This document shows positions 31,627 to 43,318 of a stretch of DNA of 64,000 bases, piece by piece; within the stretch, counting starts at the first letter, position 1, and each line of letters begins with the position of its first letter. The DNA is from Phaseolus vulgaris (Eukaryota > Streptophyta > Magnoliopsida > Fabales > Fabaceae): NCBI RefSeq assembly GCF_000499845.2, contig NC_023749.2:30954626-31018625 (forward strand), given 5' to 3'. The notes below the pieces were generated by a model. It worked only from the letters and a program-made list of their open reading frames with translations, did no database searches and had not been told where the DNA came from. Both the position numbers and the translations under genes were made by a program.

Positions 31627-32312
31627 ATAACCAATATGATCTTAATCAGAATAAACTCGATGTGAAGTGGAGCCCCCTTCATCTCATTGTGACTTTCACG
31701 CATCTAGGAAGTTTTCAGTTATGACGAAATTCTGAACACCATTCGACCGAGGAAACCCTTGCCTAAAAAACGACAATCCCTCTCGATGCCCAAAAATTAC
31801 TCCACTTCGGCTAAGGAAGTTTTTCCAACGTGGCAATCCCTCTCGGATATGAGTGATAAACAACGTTGTTAGATCAAATAAGGAAGCTTTGTCTCAAATG
31901 ACAATTCCTCTCAACAACTTACCAAAAATCTTTTTAACATCTCATAAATGACTAGATCATCAAACAAGAAAAACATGGGGTAAAGCAAGCAATTGAAATT
32001 CAACTTATTAAAGTGAGCAAAGTAAAAGGTTCGGTCGAAATTCATACTTATGAAAAAACGCAAAGCAAAAACCTACTGTCAGAAATCCAATTGAAGTGCA
32101 AAGTAAGGCATTCGACTAGAATGGTCGACCGCCTGATTGGAACCCCAAACATCCCCTTAACCTTATTTGGATTGGTAATGGTTCTTTTTTATGTATAGAA
32201 GAAGAAAAAGGGAAAAACTCAAAGGAATATATGACTAACCTTTATAAGAAAGCGAAAAACAACTAGCCACAGTTCGACACTCGGAATATCACTTAGTGTT
32301 CAGAGTCAGATT
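31627..32312. other. Spacer of the older gypsy host element, no gene
   Basis: The segment begins with the right target duplication (ATAAC) and continues with loosely repeated CAATCCCTCTCG words (near 31775, 31845) separated by GGAAG-type words. This is the style of the untranslated spacer of Tat-like elements. It is probably the downstream part of the element whose gag is at 18698-19352. The 61-codon frame at 32013 has no recognisable motif. Confidence 0.45.
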
Positions 32313-33220
32313 TGTTGAATTAATGGGGGCCTAAGTTCAAAAGGGGGTGAATTGAACTTTGTTAGATTTTTGCAATAAATGGTTTATAACAAAACAAATG
32401 AAATTTTAACTGATTGTTTTTCAAAACAACAGATTAATTTTTAGAAAAATACACTGTTTAATAAAAAAAATTGTTTTTATTAAAAAAAATTGATTAAATT
32501 TCTTAACACATAAATCTTTAAGCCCATTCTAGTAAATAAGAATTACAGTTTGAACAGATTTAAATTTCTTTAAGAAATAAATTTCTAAATTAATTTTAAC
32601 ATATTATATTTGAAAATAACAAATTGTTTTTCTGGTTAACAGTAACAAAAAAGATTCAAACAATGTTTTAAAGAAACCTTTGATTCAAATTAACTTGTAT
32701 AACCAGTAATGAATATGAATGAATACAAAAAAAATTAATTCATGGTGTACCACACAATATTGCTTAGCACAACAATTTTGGTTATTTTAGCAAAAAAAAT
32801 GGATCTGCAGAGAACAAAAACAACTGATTGATTTTTAGAAACAATTGATTGATTAAACCACTACAGAAAATTATGCAGAAAAATTAAGATTCAGTCATAA
32901 AGAATACATAAAAGACGCCATGATTTTATACTAGTTCACTCATTATAGAGTTACATCCATTCCCACCCACCAAGGTGGAATTCACTAAGTCAACACAAAT
33001 CATTTACAAGAAGATCAAAAACATTTATTGAACACTACAAGAGCCAAACCACTCACTGCAACACAAATTCTTCAACAGTTAAAAGTCTTATAATATATAT
33101 TCTATATGAATGTCCATTCAAAGCATAAGAAAACAGAATTCCTTCATCAGATTTTGCATTAAATTTTCCAAGATTATCCTTACCATTATTTAGAACAAAG
33201 CATTTACAACTAAACACTCT
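32313..33220 (-). repeat. SIRE-like LTR remnant (left)
   Basis: Starts TGTTGAATTA on the plus strand, followed by a G-run and GGGGGTGAATTG, the same arrangement as in the solo LTR at 4308. AACTGATTGTTTTT and AACAATTGATTG words recur as in the pieces at 38500 and 54690. It abuts the minus-strand integrase remnant at 33226, so it would be the 3' LTR, with RT and RNase H deleted between. The right boundary is uncertain. Confidence 0.55.
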
Positions 33221-33225
33221 AAGAT

Positions 33226-34485
33226 GGCTTATGTTAGGTTTCTACCCTTATACAACTCATTGAGTGTTCTCTTTAAAATTGGCCTAATTAAAGTTCTATT
33301 TAAAACATATGCAGTAGCGTATACAAGATCAACCCGAAAATACTTAGGAAGATCATATTCATTTAACATAGTCATAGAAAGCTCGTTTAGCAATCTATTC
33401 TTCCTATCAACTACACCAATTTCTTATGGGGTTCTAAGAGCATAAAAACAATGTGTAATTCCATATTTTTTTCACAAAGCCTATTAAAACTTTCATTTTC
33501 AAACTCTCCCTCATGACCTAATAGATTTAATTCTGCAATTGTTTTCATTTTGTATCACCTTAGCCAATTTCTTAAACATATCAAATGCATCATTCTTAAA
33601 AGCAATGAATAAAGTCTAGGTATATCTTGAGAAATTATCAACAATAACCAATGCATACAAATTTACAGCTAGACTAGCAGTTTTAGATGGTCCAAACAAG
33701 TCCATATACAAAATGTCTAAAGGCTTTTTAAAGGAAATTACATCTTTGAGTTTAAAGGAAGATCTAGTCTGTTTTCCTTTTTTAAATCCATCACAAATTA
33801 TTCTTAAATTTTATCTTAGGCAAACCAGAAACTAAATCTTTTGAATTTAGCCTATTCAAATGATCAGTGTGAATATGTGCAAGTCTCCTATGCCACAACC
33901 AAGATTCAAAATGAGACACGTATTCTCAAAGATATTATGATGAATATTAAGGAGATAGATGTTATTAAACCCTTTACCTGTAAAGACCACCTTACCAGTG
34001 TCTTCATTTCTCATTTGACCATTTTTCAAATTCAAAGTTAACCTTGTATCCCTTGTCACAAAGTTGACTAATGCTGAGAAGATTGTGTTTCAACCCTTCA
34101 ACATAAAGAACATATTTTATGACTATTGATGATTTAGTTCCAGTATCTCCTCTTCCAAGAATGCTCCCACGCTTTTTGTTAACATAGGTAACATATCCTT
34201 CTGATTTTAGCTTAAACATAGCAAACTGAGATAGATTTCATGTCATGTGCTTAGAACACCCATCATCAAGATACCATTGGTTTAATCCTTTTCCTTCTTT
34301 TGTTTTATATAAAACAGATGTAAACCAACAAAAATGGTACCCTTAGTTTTGGGTACAAATGAGCTACTACCTTTCCTTAGGTAGCCATTTGGCTAAACCC
34401 TTTGAAACAAGATAATTTTTTAGCCTGGAACACCTAGAAGTATGACAAACCTTCATGTAGTAAAAACAAGATATTGAATGCATAT
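33226..34485 (-). pseudogene. SIRE-like copia polyprotein remnant: zinc knuckle, protease, GAG-pre-integrase, integrase
   Basis: Reading on the minus strand from the right: a degenerate zinc knuckle (CFYYMKVCHTSRC, ~34410-34460), a protease-like YLDDGCSKHMT (near 34240), then IKYVLYVEGLKHNLLS (near 34090) and HIHTDHLNRLNSKDLV (near 33860), which belong to the GAG-pre-integrase region. Integrase pieces follow: VIVDNFSRYT (near 33630) and VVDRKNRLLNELSM (near 33400), ending YVLNRTLIRPILKRTLNELY at about 33235. Many stops and frame changes are present. RT and RNase H are missing. The gag half is at 37900-38496, beyond the inserted Tat fragment. Confidence 0.75.
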
Positions 34486-34659
34486 GTTTAAAGTCGAAAC
34501 ATATATTTACAAAAAGGGAGCAAGTTAAGAAAACGGCAGATTTCATAAATAAGCAGATATATTTACAGGGTACTGAAATTGTTCGTTAAACAGTTAAGTT
34601 ACAACAAGAAAGGAGCTACTCATGGGCATCAACCAGCTGTCCAGCGACGATCCTCTTTG

Positions 34660-36410
34660 TCAGGCCAGTTTGAGATAGGTCCACCCAGGATGCACACAAG
34701 CAACCTGGGCCATGACATCCTCAAACCCAACACCACAAGCTCCAGCAGCGTCGTTGGTGAGCTCCTCCTTGATTTCGCTAAAGAGTTCGTCCTTGCGGAC
34801 TAGCTCTCCTTCCAGCTGGCCAAGACGCACCTCCTGCTGGGTCGCCCTTTCCTCAAACCTGGCCATCTTGGCCCGCGTCTCCTCAGCCTTTTCCTTCAGC
34901 TCAATAGCCTCATTTCGGAGGGGCAGAATCTTCGAATGAGCACTCAAGGCCTCCTGAGACTTCTTGAATAGGAGCCTCTTGGTCTCCTTGTTAGTTTGAC
35001 GAAAATCTGCCAACTCCAAATGTAAGGCGGTTTCGCGCTGAGTGAGTTGTTTAATTTGGAGCGCGTCTTGACTTGCCGCCTCCCTCAGCTTCAACATCTC
35101 AGCCCTCAATTCTTGTACTTGAGTTGAGGCGATGCTGGATGCGATGAGGAAGGCCCCAAGACCTCTGGCCGCATGCCCTCCCAGGGGATCTTCGCCCTGG
35201 CCATCCACTTCCTCGCCTTGGAAAGTTTGGAGAACCTCCTGGAGGAAGGCGGGCAGCTCGGCAGCGGGAGGCACGCCAAAATCGCCCCCAGGGGCACTCT
35301 CCCCCTCGCCTTCGTGTACCACCAAGTCACGAGGGGAGAGGCACTTGGGGGGTTCTCTCTGAAGGAAGAGGCGCGACCATCTGAGGCAGATTGGGTTGGG
35401 GCAGCGGCATCGACACCCCTTTTCTTCTTGAAGACGAGGCTAGAGCAGGTGCCCTCGTCCTCAAAGGTAGTGGCCTCAACCACCCCCATGAGGGGCATCA
35501 GAGGGGCCAGCACCCGCTTTGAGCTTAGAGGCTGCCTCAGCTAGCATCCTCTTATCTTCGTGTTTAGCACCATGCCTACACAAGAAAACAACAATGCATA
35601 ATAACATAAATCAACACAGTATGCAAGTAAACAATAAAGGGCAAAGTCAAACAAAGTACCAATATAAGCCTTGATCAGTTCAGCAGTGTTAAACACCACT
35701 CCCAAGCTTGAAAGGAACTGGCACACCTCACGATCGGGCGGGGCCAAGTCCTCTAGACTCCTGGGCTTCTTGAGTCCCGCTTTCTCCACCCAATAGAGTG
35801 GAAACCCATCCAGCAAGGTTGGATCATGCTTACTGCTGCATATCTTAAAGAACTTCCCTTTGAAGCCCTTGTAAGACTGCTGGAAGAGGGTTAGAAGGAC
35901 TCTCCCTGCCACTCCATTGAAGCTCATCCACAACTTCTTGCCAGGGCTCTTCACCTCGAAGAAATTGAGGAACACATCCACAAAGGAGTATGGCCAAAGT
36001 GGTTGCAGAAAATGGCGAAGCCCCGCACGAAGGCCCAGCTGTTGGGGTGCAGTTGGGCAAGAGCCACGTTAACCTCAGTCAGCAAGGCGCGCTCGAACCC
36101 CGTAATAGGAAGACGAAGTTTGAGCCGCTTAAAGGCAGTGGCGTACATAAAGAAGAAGGGTTCTTCGAGGCTTGCGGTCATCAACACACACGGGCTCACC
36201 CTCCTTGCAAGGAAAAACCTTCACGTACAAGTCATGTTCCCTCCCGAAGACGAGGAATTTCTCGTCAAACTCGCTTTTCTTGTACTCGTCGATGTTCTTG
36301 AAGGTGTTTATTTGAGAAGTTAAGGCCGGAAGGCCATCAGGAGGCCAGCGATAGAGTTCTTTGTAGTCAATGAAAGGTGGAGGGTTTGGTGTAGTTTTGG
36401 TTCTAGCCAT
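34660..36410 (-). pseudogene. Antisense additional gene of the second Tat element
   Basis: The start MARTKTTPNPPPF at 36410 and the block TGFERALLTEVNVALAQLHP (around 36075-36130) match the gene at 20884. One extra base near 35980 breaks the frame before VFLNFFEVKSPGKKLWMSF. Exon 1 ends at 35660 (TTG|GTAC), with a candidate intron to 35576 (GTGTAG) at the same codon phase as in the first copy. Exon 2 is frame-broken and ends in a coiled coil (34660-35325) closing with GVGFEDVMAQVACVHP, matching VGFDAALEQVACQYP in copy 1. A leader intron (36425-36635) is also shared. Function unknown; this copy is defective. Confidence 0.7.
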
Positions 36411-36424
36411 CTTAAGAGAGGAAG

Positions 36425-36635
36425 CTAGAGAAGAAAAGAGGAAAAAGGAAAAGAGAAAAACGAAGGTTTAGAGGGGAAAGATGGTATGACTCTAAAACCC
36501 AGAAAAACAGAGAGTGTGAGAAAGCAAAGAGCAAAACCATAAAGTGCGAAAAACATAAACAGTCCCAGAACAGTTATGGCATGTTATGCGCATCGAAATC
36601 ATAAAGCAAGGGCAATCAAGGAGTAAAGATCATAC
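36425..36635 (-). other. Likely 5'-leader intron of the second antisense gene
   Basis: On the minus strand TTCAAAG|GTATGATC opens it and TTCTTCTCTAG closes it 14 bases before the ATG. Position and size match the leader intron at 20635-20875 although the sequence has diverged. Inferred from splice-site sequence. Confidence 0.5.
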
Positions 36636-36849
36636 CTTTGAATAAGTTAGGGTTCGAAGGTAGAGGTTTTCGAAGAAGAAGACTAAGCGTTCGAGAGCAG
36701 AAATGTTCGAGAAATGTTTAAGTGAAGTAATGAAACAATGAAGGAGTGTAGGGGTTTGAAAGGTTTAACGTATACGAAGAAGCGCAAGCGACAACGAGTG
36801 TTAGCCGTTGATCTTGCCACGTGTACGCTGTGTAAAAAAGAATGGTGAG

Positions 36850-37157
36850 ATGTCACTTTGGTGCATTGTTCACGTCCTATCACCCAGTGCAATGTAGGTC
36901 GCCGTGGGCGATCACTTAGTCTCTTCACTGAAACAAGGTACAGCTCAAGACGTGGATGTCACTTTGGAGCACTGTTCACGTCCTATCACCCAGTGCCACG
37001 TAACGTAGTCTCTTCACTGAAACAAGGTACAGCTCGAGACTAGGATGTCACTTCAGAGCACTGTTCACGTCCTATCACCCAGTGCCATGTAGGTCGTTGT
37101 GGGCGATCACTTAGTCTCTTCACTAAAACAAGTTACAGCTCGAAACTGGGGGGCTTG
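36850..37157 (+). repeat. Three spacer repeats ending in the polypurine tract
   Basis: Units start GATGTCACTT at about 36850, 36955 and 37045, are 89-107 bp long and share GTTCACGTCCTATCACCCAG and AGTCTCTTCACTGAAACAAG. The third unit ends GCTCGAAACTGGGGGG, so the polypurine tract is the modified end of a repeat unit. The middle unit has a ~17-bp deletion. Confidence 0.85.
37146..37157 (+). other. Polypurine tract of second Tat element
   Basis: CTGGGGGGCTTG immediately precedes the LTR start TGTACAG, identical in sequence to the tract of the element at 19353-31626. Confidence 0.85.
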
Positions 37158-37886
37158 TGTACAGACCAGACCTCGAACATCGGCCTAAGAGAAAGACATC
37201 GGACATCAGTCATCGGTGCACTGATAGTAATGGTGGGCCACGTAAGTTGGGACCCACAGATTGCATGAGTTAACATAGGTTAACACCCAGATACCAGAAA
37301 AAAAGACCTAAGTATTCATAGGATCATGCAGGGGGTGTGTATGGTACATTCGGGTACGACACAAGCAAGTGTTCCTTGGAGGCGCTAAGGCCCGTTACGG
37401 TTAGGGTTTCCAGGGAAAGACTGCATGCATGGCATGTGAATACTTAGGGCACCTACAAGAATAGATGATGTCATAGCGCGGGTAAGTGAGTAGGTAACTT
37501 GGCAGCTACGATGTTAAGTTTATGCACTCCAGAAAAGGGAAGTCATATGTGCCAGATTACGCTAAGATTATGTAATAGCGGCGTAGGGACATTCTCCCAG
37601 GAACCCTAAGCCCACTAAGAGACGTGGGAACATCACAGAAGTAACCCTATATACAACCTATAAATAAGGTGGTAAAAACCCTAGCAAGGTTCGCCGTTTC
37701 TAAGACTGAAACTGCTTTACCCACATTACTATTTCTTTAGCCTTTACTGACATGGGCGTCGGAGTGCAAATGGCCGTAAAGGTGCCTTTGTCTTTGCAGG
37801 TGAGAAGTCCTTCAACCCTAGAGAGTTCGATTCTCAGGAGAAGACAGGCGGGGCCTGAAGCTGTCGTTCGAGTCAACCGGCAACCA
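37158..37886 (+). repeat. 3' LTR of second Tat element
   Basis: Starts TGTACAGACC. A TATAAATA box lies at 37659-37666 and the conserved block GGGCGTCGGAGTGCAAATGG near 37754. The end is placed at CAACCA (37881-37886) by analogy with other Tat LTRs (GTCAACCG before the end); the true end could lie within 20 bp. Minus-strand SIRE gag sequence resumes just beyond. Confidence 0.7.
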
Positions 37887-37899
37887 AGTCAACCAACGA

Positions 37900-38496
37900 G
37901 AATATAATCCATTTTAAAAGACCTTTAGGAACAACAAACCTTCTTGCTTTGCAGAACCTAACACTATATCCCTTGTTCATGCAACAAAAACAAGTTTTAA
38001 CTGGTTTAACAACTTTAGCAACTGGTTGTTTGTTTCAAAAAAAGTTGTAAAAGTTTTTTTTATGAGCACTTGTAAAAGTTTTGTTCTTGTTGTTTGGGTT
38101 GAAGCCCATACCAGCTTTGCCAAATACACAACTTTGAGATGCAAGAACAGTTTCAAAATTGGATTGCCCTTTTGAAAACTTGTTCACTATTTTTAAAAAG
38201 GTAATGAACCTTCTTTTGGAGGGAATCATAGTTTTCAAAAAAAAGCTTGAATCAACAAACTTACAAGAAGAGTTTTTGTAGATGATTTCAAGATTTTCAA
38301 AATCAGGTTTTGAATGACTCAGCTCTTCTTTTAAGGTATTGGCTTGATTTTCCAACTGGTTGTTTAGCCCTTTTAACCGGTTGTTTAATAAGACCAACAT
38401 GTTAGATTCTTCATGAGTCTCTTTGAAGGCATCAAGTAATTGACTATAGTTCACAAAGATTGGAGTTAGATTGAAAAGATGTGCTAAATCAATCAA
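37900..38496 (-). pseudogene. SIRE-like copia gag, C-terminal part
   Basis: The minus-strand frame includes YSQLLDAFKETHEESN, NNRLKGLNNQLENQ and FETVLASQSCVFGKAGMGFN, typical of the C-terminal Gag of SIRE-type elements. Beyond a stop near 38035 it reaches a zinc knuckle CFCCMNKGYSVRFC (about 37955-37995, with Tyr in place of His) and ARRFVVPKGL. Gag would coat the element RNA. The N-terminal half is missing; the right end joins LTR-like sequence at about 38500. Confidence 0.75.
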
Positions 38497-38499
38497 TTG

Positions 38500-39401
38500 A
38501 TTTATTTATTCAACTGGTTATTAACAGATTTACAATTTTGTGAAAAGTATAAACCTGTTGTTTTTACGAATCAACTGATTGTTTTATGCAAAACACACAT
38601 AACAGAATATAAATCAATTTTATCAGAGTAGGGAAGAGAGAATCACACTGAGAAATTTATATTGGTTCACTCTTAACCAAGAGAACGCACCACTGAAAAT
38701 TCACTAAGTAGTCAAAAACATATTACAACACAGCCAAGAGTATTGATATTGAACCCTTCAAGAACATACAACACTCTCAACAAAAACACAGTTTCCAGAA
38801 ATACTATCTGAAATTGTTTACAGCACAATACAGATTAAAAGAAAGAATTAGAATACACCTGGGCTTTACACAAGTGAATAACGGGAGATGAAATAACCCA
38901 TAATTCTATTTCACATAAAAGCATTGATCCAAGACTTCGAGAATGATTGAAAGCTCTTTGATCTTCTCTCTTGAAAAACATTTTCAATAAACTCTCTTCT
39001 TCATTTTCTGTTTAAAATCTACACATAAAAAACCAATTCAGTTATCAAGATAACTGTATGATTTTTTTTGCAGAAAATACAAAAGAAAACAAATCATTTT
39101 TAAATCCTTTTAAAAACCTTAAGTGTTATTCAATCAGTTGTCACGATAAATCAACATGTTGAAAAACTTGTTGTAGTCACCAGACTTGAACAAAAGCTTT
39201 GCCAACTGATTTAAAAAACGAAACAACTAACTACAATTAACACAAACTTGAAAAACAAAACTTTCAAAAGAGATTTCAAATCATATGACTTGGTTCATAA
39301 ATAAGTGCAAATTAACAACTCATAATCTACTTAACTACATACACACAGTAACAGATTCTTCAAGATGGATTTAGAAATCATCAAAGCGACCTTGTTCAAC
39401 A
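38500..39401 (-). repeat. SIRE-like LTR remnant (right, probable 5' LTR)
   Basis: It contains the AACTGATTGTTTTATG and AACTGGTTATTAACAG words, the GGGAAGAGAGAATCACAC block shared with the solo LTR at 4308, and ends CTTGTTCAACA at 39401, the expected LTR start on the minus strand. Its inner end (C-run region) has been lost together with the gag N-terminus. No target duplication matching the left LTR remnant was found. Confidence 0.6.
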
Positions 39402-39482
39402 CAGTTGACTCAGTCTGCTTGCTGAGTAAAAGGAGTGGGATTTAACTTAAATGAATGTGATTTAACTTAGCCCACCACAAGA

Positions 39483-40250
39483 TGGAAGAGGCCCCAGCAC
39501 CCAAAAGAGCATCTAGGGCCAACCTTGCATGAAAGGCAACCAAGAGAGCGTCTATGACCAACCTTGCATAGAGGGCACCCACAAGAAGCGTCTAGGCCAC
39601 ACAAGAAGCGTTTAGGCCACACAAGAAACGTCTAAGAGACACAAGGAGCATCTAGGCAACACAAGAAGCGTCTAAGAGAGATGACATCCAAGAAGGTTGA
39701 CGTCCAAGAAGGCCCAACAAAGTGTAGCTTAGTCTTAATTGTGGTGTGAATAGCATAGCCTTGGGAACCTTTGTTAATTTCTGCAAATTAGGATTAAGGA
39801 GGAGTTAATCTAGATTAGCTAAGGTTTCTAGAAGCTCTCCACTAATCTAGGACGTCCATGTGCAAGTTAGGAGGCCATGTGCACCCATGTGCCATGTGCT
39901 CTATGTGCCTCCATGTGCTACTCTTTTGCATTTCATTTGGTTTGCATTTGCTCATCATTTCAGGTCCTTCTTAGCCTATAAAAGGAGGAGCCAACCTCAT
40001 GTATTTCAAGATTAATTTGAGTATTGTTATGCTGCCAAACTTGAGCCATACTTTACTCCCTTGCCTAAGATTTAGGTCTTAATCTTCAATCCTTCACCTA
40101 CCAAAGGGGGCTGGCCGAACCTCCCTCAATTTCCCTACTCTCATGCACCTCCAAGGCAGCCACACCTCCTAGGAGGGCCTTGATCCATCAACAAACCACT
40201 AAGCTTCCGCAAACCCAAAAACCACAAAAGAGAAGAGCTCAATGCCATCA
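39483..40250 (+). repeat. 5' LTR of the 6.6-kb gypsy element
   Basis: Starts TGGAAGAGGCC and ends AATGCCATCA. A TATAAAAG box is at 39977-39984. Short repeats of ACACAAGAAGCGTCTAGGCC near 39590 occur one time more here than in the 3' LTR, explaining a ~21-bp length difference. Confidence 0.85.
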
Positions 40251-40252
40251 TT

Positions 40253-40265
40253 TGGTATCATGAGC
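40253..40265 (+). other. Primer-binding site, Met-type with one inserted base
   Basis: TGGTATCATGAGC lies two bases after the 5' LTR. It equals the common TGGTATCAGAGC with one T inserted, which would reduce pairing with initiator tRNA. Confidence 0.75.
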
Positions 40266-40877
40266 TATGGTTCTTCAAAGATGAGTATCTCTTTGCATTT
40301 TTTCTTTTTGAGTTCTTCTCTCTCCAAGTTGTTCATCTTTATTCCAAGTTGTCTTGTTGTTTTTGTGTTTTAATATGATTTGAATGCTTGTTTATTCATT
40401 TCAATCGATGGGTTTTGTTCAAAATTGTGCTTGAACATCTATTTTCATTTTTGTGTAGGATTCTTGATATCTTTGTGTTGCTGCTTTTTTTTATTTTTAG
40501 GTATTTGAGTCTTGCTTGAAATTTCATTTGGGTCATATGATGTTCTTGAGTCTTTTCATTTTATGAATTCATAAGTTTTGTCTAGTCATGTGTTTCCATA
40601 TTTGTCAACAAATCCTAGTAGTACTCTTCTTGATTTATTTGTTTCTTATTTTTGGTTTGAATGTTTGATCTGAAATCTGCTTTGTTTTGATCCTTTGGTG
40701 CATTTTTATTTTTAGTTTGAGTTCTTATGTATGTGCTAGATCCACACAAATTCCATCACATTATTTCCATTGTGTGTTTGTTGGTATATCATTCTGTTTT
40801 TTATTCCAGATTTTCAGAATCCTCTATTTTCCACCTTTCTGTTTTGGCTGATTTTTCTTATGAAAATTAAATACAAC

Positions 40878-42081
40878 TGATCCTACCGGCAACTTGAACG
40901 TGGGTGAATCGCTTCGTAACACTTTCTGCCCTGTCTTCGCGACTGCGTCTCCTGAAGAATCACCTTCTGAACTCTCTCTCTCAGATGTCTTCAAAATGTG
41001 ACCTGCAAAATACACAGACGGCGCCTCTAGCGGTCGTTTGCACTCCGACGATCAAGTTAGTTCAACAGAACCACCAGAAACTGGAAACTTAGTAAAAATG
41101 TGTGTGTGAGAAAAACTTGCACTCTGTTTTTTCTCTATCTCCCCTCACTCTCACTCTGATTCTGCCTTTTATCTCTCTTTCCCTGCTTCTGGGCATAACA
41201 GAATTCTGTTATGCTTTTCTGGCATGTGTCAGAACCCTGTCGTGCTTTTCAGAGAAAGCGTACCTTCAGAATCAGCAATGGGGAGCGTGAGAGTCTGCGC
41301 ATGTCTGCGCTTGGCTGCGCCTGTCTTTACCTTTAGCGGTACGGAGTGCTCTTTTGTCTGGACCGCACCCCTCTCAGATGGTGACACGTGGAGGCCTGCA
41401 ACTCACATCTAACCACACACGTGTCACTTACTGGAAGGGCTCTAGCGCCTCTCTTTGTCCGCCTAAGCTACGCCCTTGCGGAGTAACTTAGGATGCTTCT
41501 CTTATCTGGGTAAATTGCACACTCTTAGGAGTGGTCGTCGGGTGTGGCTGGTCTAGGCGCACTCACCGAACGTTACTCTCTGTGTAGGCGGCTTACCCTT
41601 CTGGATGACACGCACGTAATGGGTTGAGGGAATCACCAATCACTGACTGGCTTACTAGTTCCCTCAGGCCACTCTCGTGCATGATTCTTTGAGGTGTGCT
41701 CATGCGAGGTCCATGCGTAACGCTCTCGCTGGGAACCTTAGTCCCAGTTTAACTGCGTGTAACACGAGACCCCGATGACAATACACCCGATGACTGATCA
41801 GTGTTTATTCGCTACTCGCGCTCTGCCTCCAGGCGCGAGTCTGGGAACTGGTCTGCTGGTGGTCACTTGGCTACTGACCACCGATCACCATTCTGGGTGA
41901 TATATCCCCCGACCTCTCTGCCGCCTGATCTGTCGGTGGTAACTTGGTTACTGACCACCGATCACCTCTCTTGGCGATCGTCCCTCTACCTCTCTGCCAC
42001 CTGGTCCACGTGTCACCCTGCGAGCGGTCCACGTGGTTCTCTGATGCTAACGTCATCGACTACCGATGACCGATCGGATCA
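40878..42081 (-). mobile_element. Tat-type solo LTR, 1204 bp, TSD ACAAC
   Basis: ACAAC lies on both sides (40873-40877 and 42082-42086), a perfect 5-bp duplication. The plus strand starts TGATCCTACC, as does the Tat LTR at 19353 (TGATCCTGCC), and the block TTTGCACTCCGACGATCAAG (near 41037) is the reverse of the conserved LTR block, so it is minus-oriented. The short frames inside are chance. It sits in the untranslated leader of the gypsy element. Confidence 0.85.
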
Positions 42082-42086
42082 ACAAC

Positions 42087-43318
42087 ATAAGAAAATTCTG
42101 AGCCTCTGGATTTCACTAGATTGAGGTGTTAGCAAAAGAACAAAAAAAAGAATCAGTTGAAAAAAAGAAATAGAAAAAAAAAGATAAATCTTACAAAAAA
42201 AGTGTGCAATCCTGACGCTACATCTGGCGGTTCTGAGCACTGATTTTAAAAAAGTTATTAAAATTATTTGGTGCTTACGTTTGGAGTGAAACCAATGCCA
42301 AAAATTTGTTAAGATCTTGATTTGTTTGAGTATCAATTTTCAGAAGCAAATATTAAAGATCTAGCTCAGCATAAATCTGTGAAAGTCACGCTTTCTGAAC
42401 CACAACATTTTGTTTCAGTGGTGTTGTTTTTGGTTTTTAAATCAAATCTAGTGCTATTCCATAGGTTCCTTTTTGTGTGCCATCCATTTCTTTGAGTGCC
42501 TTTTTATTTGCTTGTCTAATTTAATTTGAACTCTTTCTAAGTTGTGTCACATTTAATTCCATTTGTGTGGTACTGTTTTTCAAATTAATTTGTTTCTTGC
42601 TTTATTTCTTTGACCTCTAAGCTTGGTGGTGGATTAATTATCAATTGGTACTTGTTGAGTGGGAATTGACTTGAGGGGAGTCTAGTTTTGCTTAATAGGT
42701 GCTGGATTGAAGAATTTAATTACCTAATCCCAAGAGGATCAAAGGCAAGGGGCAGCAACAAACACATACTAAATACACCACACACCTTGGAAGGCCAACA
42801 AAGGAGGAACAACAAAGGGAGTGCAATTAGAAAAACAACAAAGGGAGTGTCATTTAATTTCTTTGCAATTTAACTCTTGTTAAGTACTTGTTAATCACGC
42901 AATTAGACGGTGAGTGTGTCTTCAAGGGCTCCAAGTGTCCAAGAAGCCTCACCTAGGGCCGACTAGCTTAAACTTTCTAGCTTAGCATTTGTTAATTGCT
43001 TTAATTACTTCATTTGCCTTTAGTTAGCTACGCTTAATTGCTTGTGTTTTTGTCTTGTTTAAAGCTTTGATAATTTTCTAGATAGCTTGCATTGTTTTGT
43101 GCATTAAAATTTTTTTATTTCTACATCCTCATTGTGTTTTAAGTGATTTACCTAAAGAAAGATTTGTGTGAAGATATTGAGGGATAGTTTTTGGCTAAGG
43201 CAAAGACTTGGTATTTAAGTAGTCCATTGTGACTCACCTCTCTTACCTGGAAAACTACTTTCATTAACTTTCCTCATCTTTCTTAAAGTAAAACATTTCT
43301 ATACACAAAGCTTTAGTC
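42087..43318 (+). other. Leader of the 6.6-kb gypsy element, no gene seen
   Basis: Together with 40266-40872 this is the untranslated leader between primer site and gag ATG. It is T-rich, with no conserved frame. GAAGAATTTAATTACCTAATC and AACAACAAAGGGAGTG (twice, 42807 and 42838) are the only notable words. Confidence 0.5.

Larger units (their letters stand above)
34500..37886 (+). mobile_element. Truncated second Tat element, 3' part only
   Basis: It contains the antisense additional gene (34660-36410, minus), three spacer repeats, a CTGGGGGGCTTG purine tract and a 3' LTR starting TGTACAG at 37158. The 5' LTR and all of gag-pol are missing on the left, where it joins the SIRE remnant at about 34490. 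It has diverged clearly from the young element at 19353: LTR sequences match only in blocks, so it is an older or different family member. Confidence 0.75.
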
